A program made the translations under genes and the position numbers. A DNA stretch of 20,154 nt from Acidimicrobiales bacterium (GTDB taxonomy: Bacteria > Actinomycetota > Acidimicrobiia > Acidimicrobiales > Palsa-688), in the NCBI GenBank assembly GCA_019241495.1, contig JAFAWZ010000093.1, positions 1-20,154 on the forward strand, written 5' to 3'. Positions 14,714 to 20,154 of this stretch are shown piece by piece. Below the pieces are notes generated by a model. The model was not told the DNA's origin. It did no database searches and saw only the letters and a list, made by a program, of their open reading frames with translations. Within the stretch, counting starts at the first letter, position 1; every line of letters starts with the position of its first letter.

Positions 14714-15501
14714 CAGTTGAGCCGGGCTCGCAGATCCGAGGCCTGGGCCACCAACTTGGCGCGGGCCGGCGATTCGGCCAGGGTGCTCGCGGCTCGCTCG
14801 AGCACGCCGGAGGCGGTATCGAGGCGCCCGAGGCCGGCCAGGCGGGTGGCGAGGTGGACCCGGTCACCGACGGGAGCGTCGGGGATGGGCACCCGCATGT
14901 CGGTCACCCAGGCCAGCGCCTTGTGATCACCTCGGCGCTCGAAGCTGCGGTCCAGGTTGGCCAGCATCCGGGTGAGGATGGCCCAGGTCCCGGTGGTAGC
15001 GAGCATCTCGGGGGTCAGGCGGCCGGCACCTGCGGTGACGGCCTGGAGGAGCTGCTCGCATCCACCGTGGTCGAGTCGCCGGCCCGCGTCGAAGGCATCG
15101 ATGAGCTGGCCCGGCGCGGCCGGATCGCGAACCAGGAAATGCCCGGGCATGCCTACCGCCTGAAGCTCGACCCCGCAGCGCCGCCCGACCTCGATCAAAA
15201 CGACTGAGAGCGAGATGGGTATCCCGAGGCGGCGGTCGAGCACCTGATCGAGGTAGGAGTTGTCCGGGTCGTCGTAACGGTCGCGGTTGCCCCGCAGGCC
15301 CAGCCGACCGAAGAGAAGCTGGCACAGCTCGGATGTGTCAGGGGCATTGACCCGACCGGCCAGCTCGTCGAGCCGGGCCAGCTGCTCGTAGACGTCCAGG
15401 GCAGGATTGGCCCGGGCACTGATCAGCAACGCCGCCTCGTCAAGGGGAACCCGTGCTTCGGGTAGCCGCATCAGCTCGGCCCAGCGGCCCGGGACGTCCA
15501 T
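14713..15501 (-). CDS. SirB1 / transglutaminase-like family protein
   Basis: This 262-residue protein resembles the SirB1 (transglutaminase-like core with TPR-like tail) family. Features in order are an N-terminal helical region (LDEAALLISARANPALDVYEQL), the core DNSYLDQVLDRRLGIPISLS (about 79-98), VVLIEVGRRCGVELQAVGMPGHFLVR (about 100-126) and a helical C-terminus of paired helices (RGDHKALAWVTDM; LGRLDTASGVLERA). The core His (GHFLVR) and the Asp of the following strand (LIDAFDAG) fit the transglutaminase fold, while the nucleophilic Cys position appears to hold Ser. A peptidase or transferase activity is therefore doubtful, and a scaffold role is likely as in other SirB1 proteins. It is followed by the membrane protein gene with a one-base overlap. 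Confidence 0.85.
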   Translation of the reverse strand: MDVPGRWAELMRLPEARVPLDEAALLISARANPALDVYEQLARLDELAGRVNAPDTSELCQLLFGRLGLRGNRDRYDDPDNSYLDQVLDRRLGIPISLSVVLIEVGRRCGVELQAVGMPGHFLVRDPAAPGQLIDAFDAGRRLDHGGCEQLLQAVTAGAGRLTPEMLATTGTWAILTRMLANLDRSFERRGDHKALAWVTDMRVPIPDAPVGDRVHLATRLAGLGRLDTASGVLERAASTLAESPARAKLVAQASDLRARLN

Positions 15502-15593
15502 CTCTGAAGCGTACCGGCGAGCCCCGGCGGTAGGCCCGCTCCTCAGCCACCCTGACGCCTGACCGCCTTGTCGGCTCCTCAGTACCTCGTCAA

Positions 15594-15623
15594 CTACTCA
15601 GTGCTCATCTACTCAGTGCTTAT
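15594..15623. repeat. 15-nt tandem duplication spanning the STAS gene stop codon
   Basis: Two adjacent 15-nt units (15594-15608 and 15609-15623) begin with CTACTCAGTGCT and differ at one position (C versus T at unit position 13). The second unit contains the STAS stop and last codons (minus strand ISTE-stop), so the first is a copy of the gene's last four codons plus stop placed after it. Confidence 0.85.
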
Positions 15624-15956
15624 CAGGAGATCGCCGACCTGGAGCAGCTCGGCTATGCGCTCCACCGGGCGGCTGGGGCGGCTGACAGCAAAGCGACGCC
15701 CACTCCGGCGCACGATCCCGGCGGCCTGGATGAGGGCATCGAACCCTCGGGCGTCGACGAAGGAAACCCCGGCCAGGTCGATGTCCACCTGGCCGACGTC
15801 GGGACGCAACACCTCCCCGACACCTTCCATGAGCCGGGCCGCGGAGAACGGGTCGAGCTCACCTGATACCGACACCGTCGCCACTCCCGACCGGACGAGC
15901 GAGGAGACACGGAGCACCTCGCAGGCCAAGTCGTCAGCCGGCATCTCGCTGGTCAT
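15609..15956 (-). CDS. STAS-domain protein (anti-sigma factor antagonist-like)
   Basis: This protein of about 115 residues has the STAS fold of anti-anti-sigma factors: GVATVSVSGELDPFSAARLM, then QVDIDLAGVSFVDARGFDALIQAAGIVRR given here in two halves (VDIDLAGVSFVDARG and FDALIQAAG), and a final RPVERIAELLQVGDLL. In SpoIIAA-like proteins the loop reads D-S-S-G, with the second Ser phosphorylated by an anti-sigma kinase. Here the loop is D-A-R-G, so the phosphoacceptor is missing and regulation must differ. The ATG at 15956 gives the normal STAS length. A TTG at 16049 would add 31 Cys/Gly-rich residues encoded partly by a tandem repeat. The convincing promoter ends near 16062, so the ATG start implies a leader of about 100 nt. 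No anti-sigma or kinase gene is adjacent. Confidence 0.85.
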   Translation of the reverse strand: MTSEMPADDLACEVLRVSSLVRSGVATVSVSGELDPFSAARLMEGVGEVLRPDVGQVDIDLAGVSFVDARGFDALIQAAGIVRRSGRRFAVSRPSRPVERIAELLQVGDLLISTE

Positions 15957-15984
15957 CTCCAGTTCCCGGGCACCGCGACCTTGC

Positions 15985-16014
15985 TGACTGCCACACCTAT
16001 GACTGCCACACCGC
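15985..16014. repeat. 15-nt tandem duplication upstream of the STAS gene
   Basis: TGACTGCCACACC occurs at 15985-15997 and 16000-16012, in two head-to-tail 15-nt units that match at 13 positions. It lies in the leader (or, if the TTG at 16049 is used, encodes RCGSH-RCGSQ). It is separate in sequence from the duplication at the gene's 3' end but has the same unit length. Confidence 0.85.
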
Positions 16015-16061
16015 TCACCGGCACCCTGGGTCCCAACGTTGTCTGACAAGATGGTGCAGAG

Positions 16062-16090
16062 ACTTTACAACAGTTGAGCCCCCGCTTCAA
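16062..16090 (-). promoter_or_regulatory. promoter of the STAS gene
   Basis: On the minus strand TTGAAG (16085-16090), a 17-nt spacer and TAAAGT (16062-16067) form the best-matched promoter in the window. Transcription would begin near 16055. Confidence 0.6.
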
Positions 16091-16106
16091 TCCTCCCGAG
16101 GGGGCT
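16077..16106. promoter_or_regulatory. inverted repeat around the STAS promoter -35
   Basis: AGCCCCC (16077-16083) and GGGGGCT (16100-16106) are perfectly complementary across 16 nt, and the -35 element lies in the loop. It could be an operator, or a weak terminator for the small peptide gene read toward it on the minus strand; there is no T-run. Confidence 0.35.
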
Positions 16107-16137
16107 ATCCCGCTGTGCCGAGCGAGCCAAGCTGGGC

Positions 16138-16296
16138 TCAGCAGCAGACGGGCAGCCCATCGGGCGAGATCGCCGCTTGGGTGGTCGTGGTTTGCGCTAT
16201 TACGCTAGCGCTTGCCGGCCCCACTCCGACAGCCAGGGTCCCGAACCCGAGGCTCAACGAACAGATCGCGGTCAGCGCAGACAGTAGAAATTTCAT
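16138..16296 (-). CDS. small secreted peptide precursor, candidate signalling propeptide
   Basis: This 52-codon gene starts at an ATG (16296) preceded by a very strong ribosome binding site (AGGGGGGAG, minus strand, 5 nt spacing). The product starts MKFLLSALTAICSLS, continues through a hydrophobic stretch (LGFGTLAVGVG) and has a signal-peptidase site after Ala-Ser-Ala at residue 30. The predicted mature peptide is about 22 residues: SVIAQTTTTQ followed by a segment ending SPDGLPVCC. Its two terminal cysteines are unusual. It is divergent from the XRE-TPR regulator, the layout of many propeptide genes paired with RRNPP-type receptors. I know no family for it. Alternatives are a truncated secreted protein or a chance signal-like ORF. 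An opposite-strand ORF over the same bases lacks a ribosome binding site and looks like a shadow. Confidence 0.6.
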   Translation of the reverse strand: MKFLLSALTAICSLSLGFGTLAVGVGPASASVIAQTTTTQAAISPDGLPVCC

Positions 16297-16305
16297 TTTC
16301 TCTCC
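16297..16305 (-). promoter_or_regulatory. ribosome binding site of the small peptide gene
   Basis: Purine-rich GGGGAG followed by AGAAA directly precedes the ATG at 16296. The full purine block extends to about 16310, and its polypurine run is among the strongest Shine-Dalgarno sequences in the window. It decides the start of a gene too short for routine callers. Confidence 0.6.
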
Positions 16306-16345
16306 CCCCTTGCTTTAAGGGACAAAAATCCCGGCGGCCCCTGCC

Positions 16346-16398
16346 GTCGGTCGAGTGCATGTGAATGGCCTTCCATCTCTCTTTGAGAGTGGACCGAC
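16346..16398 (-). promoter_or_regulatory. predicted structured 5' leader of the small peptide gene
   Basis: On the minus strand the leader begins GTCGGTC (16392-16398), which pairs perfectly with GACCGAC (16346-16352). The enclosed region contains two adjacent hairpins: CTCTC-AAA-GAGAG (16377-16389) and ATGG-AAGG-CCAT (16365-16376). This gives a three-way-junction-like fold at the very 5' end of the predicted transcript. It does not match a riboswitch consensus that I recognise. Pairing was read by eye, without energy calculation. Confidence 0.4.
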
Positions 16399-16405
16399 AA
16401 CACCA

Positions 16406-16411
16406 AGTTTA
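16406..16411 (-). promoter_or_regulatory. candidate -10 box of the small peptide gene
   Basis: TAAACT on the minus strand fits TANNNT and would place the transcription start near 16399, exactly at the foot of the predicted leader stem. A consensus TTGACA also occurs on this strand (16419-16424) but only 7 nt upstream, too close to be its -35; it may be part of an operator. Confidence 0.35.
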
Positions 16412-16462
16412 CGGCAGTTGTCAAGTTACATTACGTGCCACCCGGCCGCAACCCGCTCTCAG

Positions 16463-16468
16463 TAAAGT
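16463..16468 (+). promoter_or_regulatory. candidate -10 box of the XRE-TPR regulator gene
   Basis: TAAAGT ends 6 nt before the GTG at 16475, which predicts a leaderless transcript beginning at or next to the start codon. No clear -35 is present, so transcription may need an activator. Confidence 0.45.
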
Positions 16469-16474
16469 TGGGGT

Positions 16475-17839
16475 GTGGACGCACGTGACATGGGAGCCCG
16501 CATCCGCAAGCTGCGCCGAGAACAGGGGCTGACCCAGGCCCGGCTCGGAGGAACCCGACTCTCCGAGAGCTACGTGTCATTGATCGAGTCAGGGCGACGC
16601 ACACCCCCGCCCGACGTGCTCGCCTACCTCGCTCAGAAGCTGGGGTCCACCGTGGAGGTGCTGCGAGGCGACGCGGACGGTCCGGACGCCGCCCAGGCCG
16701 AGCTGCTGATCCGGCGAGGTGAATGGGAAAGCCGCTCAGGGCAAGTCGGGCGAGCCATCGCCCACCTCGAGGAGGGCGTCGACCTCGCGTCGCGCCTCGG
16801 TCTACCCGTGCTGCTGTCCCGGGCGCGGGTATCGCTGGCCCATGCCCTGGAAGCCGACGGCCGCCTCCGGGATGCCGCACAGGCCTGGGAAGAAGTATTG
16901 GCGCACGGGGAGGGCGATCCCCGCAACACACCGTGGGCGGCGGCCACGGTCGGCTTGAGCCGCTGCTGTCGAGAGATGGGCGATCTCGAGCGGGCCATCG
17001 AAGTCGGCGAGGCCTTCTGGCAATACCCCAGCCAGATTTCGAGCGGCCCGGAAGATCGGGTGCTCGTCGGTGCCACCCTTCTCGGGGCCTATCTGGAGAT
17101 CGGGGACCAGGCCCGGTGCCGGGATCTGGCCGAAGAGCTGGTCGCCCTGGCCGAGACGGCCGAGACCCCAAAGGCGACGGGGGCGGCCTACTGGAACGCG
17201 GCCATCGCAGCCGAAGCCGAAGGACGCGTCGCCGACGCCCTACGGCTGGCCGAGAGGGCCCAGGCCGAGCTGGCCCAGACCGAAGACGTGCGAAACCGAG
17301 CCCGGCTCCAGACCGCGCTGGCCGGACTTCACTTGCGAATGAAGCCGCCTGACGTGCAGGAAGCCCTACGTTTGCTGCACGCTGCGGAGCCGGTCCTCCA
17401 GCAGTTCGCCAGCCCGGTGGACGTCTGCTACTGCCGGACCGAACTGGCCCGAGCCCACCTCAGGGTCCAGGAGTTCGACCGGGCCATCGAGATCGCCAGC
17501 GCCACCATCGAGGACCTCAACCGATCGGGTGAAGCGCGCATCGAGACGGCCAGGACGTTGATGGTCCGGGCCCTGGCTCTGAGCGCTATCGAAGCGCGCG
17601 ACGAAGCCTCCGCTGACGCTTTCGAAGCGGCCATCCTCCTCGAACATCTGGGCGCCGGCCGTCAGGCTGCCTCCATCTGGACCGAGCTGGCCGAGCTCTA
17701 CGTGGAGCTGGGCGATTCCGAGAAGGCCATCGAGGCCTTCCGGCGGGCCACGACCATCCTCGGCGCCAAGCGCACGCCCGGCCACGAGGACAGCGACGGT
17801 GCCCGACCGGTGCCCAAGCGCTCCGCCGAAGCGGGCTAG
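16475..17839 (+). CDS. XRE-family regulator with TPR repeats (RRNPP-like architecture)
   Basis: This 454-residue protein begins with a Cro/C1-type helix-turn-helix (about residues 8-65: RIRKLRREQGLTQARLG, then LSESYVSLIESGRRTPPPDVL). About 370 residues of tetratricopeptide-like helix pairs follow (for example GQVGRAIAHLEEGVDLA, GRLRDAAQAWEEVLAH, GDLERAIEVGEAFW, GDSEKAIEAFRRATTIL). This domain order and length match RRNPP receptors such as PlcR, NprR and Rgg, whose TPR domain binds a secreted and re-imported peptide to switch DNA binding. The GTG at 16475 is used because a TAAAGT box sits 6 nt upstream; an ATG at 16490 is possible. Its stop overlaps the convergent VWA gene within CTAG. Ligand binding is inferred; XRE-TPR proteins without peptide ligands also exist. 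Confidence 0.9.
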   Translation: MDARDMGARIRKLRREQGLTQARLGGTRLSESYVSLIESGRRTPPPDVLAYLAQKLGSTVEVLRGDADGPDAAQAELLIRRGEWESRSGQVGRAIAHLEEGVDLASRLGLPVLLSRARVSLAHALEADGRLRDAAQAWEEVLAHGEGDPRNTPWAAATVGLSRCCREMGDLERAIEVGEAFWQYPSQISSGPEDRVLVGATLLGAYLEIGDQARCRDLAEELVALAETAETPKATGAAYWNAAIAAEAEGRVADALRLAERAQAELAQTEDVRNRARLQTALAGLHLRMKPPDVQEALRLLHAAEPVLQQFASPVDVCYCRTELARAHLRVQEFDRAIEIASATIEDLNRSGEARIETARTLMVRALALSAIEARDEASADAFEAAILLEHLGAGRQAASIWTELAELYVELGDSEKAIEAFRRATTILGAKRTPGHEDSDGARPVPKRSAEAG

Positions 17840-18804
17840 ACCAGGCGCTGGTTCCAAACCAGCGCACCTGCCGATGCCAGGACCAACAGGACCAGCCCGA
17901 TCCCTATGAACCACGCGGTGACGTCCCGGTGGTGCACGTCGTAGCCCACGGCCCGGCCGATCTCGTTGTAAACCGACTTGAGCTGGCCTGCGCTCTGGGC
18001 GCTGAAGGTCCGCCCGCCGGTCGCCGAGGCGATCTGGGCCATGGCATCGGGGTCGGCGGGGACAGGGATGAGCTCCCCACCGATGGTCACTGTGCCGTCG
18101 GCAGTGCCGAAGGCGATGGTGTTGATCTTGACCCCGGCTGCCTTGGCGTTCGCCGACTCGTTGCTGGTCGACTCCGACGGGGACATGCCGTTCTCGCCGA
18201 TGGTCGGCGAGCCGTCGCTCATCAGCACGACGGTTCCGGGCGCCTTGGCATCGTTCTTGGCGACCGGGACGGCCCGGATGGCCTGCAACGACAGGTTGAT
18301 GGCGGAGGCCGTGGCCGTCCCGCCACCAGGCTGCAGACCGTTGATGGCCGCCAGCAAAGTGGCTCGGTCGGTGGTCGGGGCGACCAGCACGCTGGCGTTG
18401 GTGGAGAACGAAACGAGACCCACTTGCACGCCGGGAGGCAGCGCCTGCACGAACCGTCGGGCTGCTTGCTGGGCGGCGGCCAGCCGGTCCGGGGTGACGT
18501 CGGTGGCGACCATCGACCCGGAGGTATCGAGGGTCAACACCACCGTGGCGCGCTGTTTGGCGGTGCGTACCACGTTGGCCGGCTCGGCAAACCCAAGCAC
18601 CACCGATACCAGCCCCAGAAGCAGAACGCCAGCGGGCACGTGGCGCTGCCAGCCTGGACGCCGCGGCGCGACAGACGCGAGGAGATCGACGCTCGAGAAG
18701 CGGACCGCCGCAGCCCGCCGGCCGCGTTGGGCCCATAGGTACGCTCCGAGAAGCAGTAGCGGCGCGACGACGAAGACCAGGCGCCAAGACGCCAAGAAGG
18801 TCAT
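17836..18804 (-). CDS. VWA-domain membrane protein (BatA-like)
   Basis: This 322-residue protein has an N-terminal membrane anchor (about 7-24), a second hydrophobic segment (about 57-73), a von Willebrand A domain and a C-terminal membrane segment (about 295-316). The metal-ion-dependent adhesion motif DTSGS is at 93-97 (VVLTLDTSGSMVATDV), with supporting GGGTATASAINLSL and VVLMSDGSPT segments. Such Bat/aerotolerance-type proteins work with MoxR ATPases and DUF58 proteins, probably assembling or activating envelope or redox complexes. The start overlaps the DUF58 stop (ATGA). The stop is interleaved with the convergent XRE-TPR stop in CTAG. Confidence 0.93.
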   Translation of the reverse strand: MTFLASWRLVFVVAPLLLLGAYLWAQRGRRAAAVRFSSVDLLASVAPRRPGWQRHVPAGVLLLGLVSVVLGFAEPANVVRTAKQRATVVLTLDTSGSMVATDVTPDRLAAAQQAARRFVQALPPGVQVGLVSFSTNASVLVAPTTDRATLLAAINGLQPGGGTATASAINLSLQAIRAVPVAKNDAKAPGTVVLMSDGSPTIGENGMSPSESTSNESANAKAAGVKINTIAFGTADGTVTIGGELIPVPADPDAMAQIASATGGRTFSAQSAGQLKSVYNEIGRAVGYDVHHRDVTAWFIGIGLVLLVLASAGALVWNQRLV

Positions 18805-19733
18805 CGCCCCGCCCAGACCCGGACCCGTGAGCCGCGGAGGGCTCCCCGGATGGCTACGAAACGGGCGAAGTCGATGAGCCAGTCCCGGTCCGTAGACAAG
18901 TGCAGGTGCTCGGCCCCGGCGCTGACCAGGTCGGCCCGGATCCGTTGATGGCGTTCGGCGGCGGCCGCCTCGAAGCGGGTCCGCAGGGCCGCCGAGTTGG
19001 TCTGGACGTGGAGGCGCCGGCCGGTCTCCGGATCGATCACCCCGAGGATTCCGATGTCGGGCAGGCGAAGCTCCCGGGGATCGGTGACCTGCACCCCGAC
19101 GACCTGGTGGCGCAGGGCCAGTCGCGACACCGAGGTCCGCCAGTCCGAACCGTCCAAGAAGTCCGACACCACGACCACCTGGCCCCTCTGGCGCTTGGAC
19201 CGGTTCAGGCTGTCCAGGGTGGCGGCCAGGTCCGCCTTCGGGCCGGGGCCTCGGTGGGTTCGAGGCGATTCGTACAGCGAGGAGAGGGCAGCCATCATAG
19301 ATACCCGTCCGCTGCGGGCCGGAACCCGCATCAGGTCGTCTCCCCCACCGATCAACAGCCCGAGGCGGTTCCCATGGCGGGCCGTCAGGAAGCCGAATGC
19401 GGCCGCCGCGGCCAGGACCAAGTCCCGCTTCTCACATTGTGCGGTGCCGAAGTCGAGGCTGGCCGAACGGTCCGCAACGACCCACGTCTCCATCTCCGTG
19501 TCGGCGTCTGTGGTCCGCACGTGGGGCGTCAGGGCTCGAGCCGTGAGGTTCCAGTCCATGCGCCGGGCGTCGTCTCCCGGCTCGTAGGGTCGGGCCCCCG
19601 ACCGTTCGGTCCCGGGTCCGGCGGCCACCGCCAAGTAGTCACCTGTGAGCATCCCGTCCAACCTGCGGGTCACCTGCAACTCGAGACGCCTGAGCGTGGC
19701 CGCTTTGGCGGCCACGCTCGCCGGTTCGGTCAT
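18801..19733 (-). CDS. DUF58 family protein
   Basis: This 310-residue protein has the DUF58 signature RPYEPGDDARRMDWN (48-62) after the N-terminal LELQVTRRLDGMLTGDYL segment. A VWA-like fold follows, with DRSASLDFG (88-96) at the metal-site position and VVVVSDFLDGSDW later. It is soluble, unlike longer DUF58 proteins with membrane segments. DUF58 proteins occur next to MoxR ATPases and VWA proteins, and are thought to act with them in chaperone-like assembly. The ATG at 19733 overlaps the moxR stop (ATGA); longer in-frame extensions read through moxR and are not real. Confidence 0.93.
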   Translation of the reverse strand: MTEPASVAAKAATLRRLELQVTRRLDGMLTGDYLAVAAGPGTERSGARPYEPGDDARRMDWNLTARALTPHVRTTDADTEMETWVVADRSASLDFGTAQCEKRDLVLAAAAAFGFLTARHGNRLGLLIGGGDDLMRVPARSGRVSMMAALSSLYESPRTHRGPGPKADLAATLDSLNRSKRQRGQVVVVSDFLDGSDWRTSVSRLALRHQVVGVQVTDPRELRLPDIGILGVIDPETGRRLHVQTNSAALRTRFEAAAAERHQRIRADLVSAGAEHLHLSTDRDWLIDFARFVAIRGALRGSRVRVWAGR

Positions 19734-20154
19734 GCTGCTCCCGGGCTGGGCAGCGCTTGTACGCCACGCAGAGCTTCGTCCTGGTGGGGCGCAATACGCG
19801 GTTCGGGCACCTTGTGCAGTACCTGCTGGACGACCTGCTCGATGCCCACTCCCTCGGCCAGGGCGTCGTAGCTCAACATGATGCGGTGGCGCAGCACCTC
19901 GGGCGCCACGTCGTGGATGTCGGTCGGGACCACGAAGCGCCGGCCCCGGAGCAGGGCCAGGGCCCGACCCGCGCTCAGCAGCCCGAGCGTGGCCCGGGGG
20001 CTGGCACCGAGCTCGACCTGAGCGGCCAGCTCGGGTGCGTTCCATCCGGCCGGATCACGAGTGGCCATGACGAGGCGGACCGCGTAGTCGGCGACGGCAT
20101 GGTGGACGAACACCTCGTCTGCGGCATGCTGGAGCGAGGCGAGCTGGTCGAGGC
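19730..20154 (-). CDS. MoxR family AAA ATPase, C-terminal part
   Basis: Only the last roughly 141 residues are in the window; the gene continues beyond the right edge. The visible part is the lid and C-terminal region of a MoxR ATPase: FVHHAVADYAVRLVMATRDP, then the strongly conserved ELGASPRATLGLLSAGRALALLRGR and FVVPTDIHDVAPEVLRHRI. The Walker motifs lie outside. It heads a moxR-DUF58-VWA operon on the minus strand, with four-base overlaps between all genes. Confidence 0.95.
   Translation of the reverse strand, partial: LDQLASLQHAADEVFVHHAVADYAVRLVMATRDPAGWNAPELAAQVELGASPRATLGLLSAGRALALLRGRRFVVPTDIHDVAPEVLRHRIMLSYDALAEGVGIEQVVQQVLHKVPEPRIAPHQDEALRGVQALPSPGAA

Noticed and set aside
16115..16318. 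67-codon plus-strand ORF
   Set aside because: It is antisense to the small peptide gene, lacks a ribosome binding site, and its hydrophobic stretch is the mirror of the opposite signal peptide.

Overview
The window reads as chromosome from a high-GC actinomycete, probably a deep-branching or uncultivated Acidimicrobiia-type lineage. This is inferred from GC-rich codon use, an NDMA-dependent (mycofactocin-type) alcohol dehydrogenase, several apparently leaderless genes with a TANNNT box 6-9 nt before the start codon, and actinobacterial versions of STAS, sigma and MoxR/DUF58/VWA genes. Coding density is very high and many neighbouring genes overlap by 1-8 bases. No tRNA, rRNA, CRISPR array, transposase or integrase was seen.

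Layout. 1-1584: a ubiquitin-like MoaD/ThiS protein and a small uncharacterised protein (+), then an ECF sigma factor with a C-terminal SnoaL-like domain (-), whose 3' end overlaps the small gene by 99 nt. 1699-4620: NDMA-dependent alcohol dehydrogenase, a phosphodiester-glycosidase-like lipoprotein and PhoU (all +). 4633-6940: the 5-oxoprolinase PxpA (+) faces a fused PxpB-PxpC (-). 7054-10789: a phosphate-uptake operon, pstS, a fused pstC-pstA and pstB, translationally chained by GTGA and TTGA overlaps; with PhoU nearby this makes a nearly complete Pst/PhoU system. 10804-13634: a cyclase-family hydrolase (-) divergent from a FAS1-like hydratase, a MaoC hydratase and a BKACE lyase (+), probably a small catabolic module for acyl-CoA or beta-keto acids.

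13659-16049 (all -): a polytopic membrane protein split by a one-base frameshift, a SirB1/transglutaminase-like protein, and a STAS protein flanked by two 15-nt tandem duplications. 17836-20154 (-): the tail of moxR, DUF58 and VWA (Bat-type) genes, overlapping ATGA to ATGA.

The most interesting locus is 16138-17839. A 454-residue XRE-HTH plus TPR-repeat regulator (+) has the domain order of RRNPP-type peptide-pheromone receptors. Divergent from it lies a 52-codon ORF (16138-16296, -) with a strong ribosome binding site, a classic signal peptide with an A-S-A cleavage site and a predicted mature peptide of about 22 residues ending in Cys-Cys. Its roughly 100-nt leader can fold into a stem enclosing two hairpins. 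The layout resembles Rgg/SHP pairs of Firmicutes and is a candidate peptide-signalling system in an actinomycete. This is inference from architecture and has not been tested.
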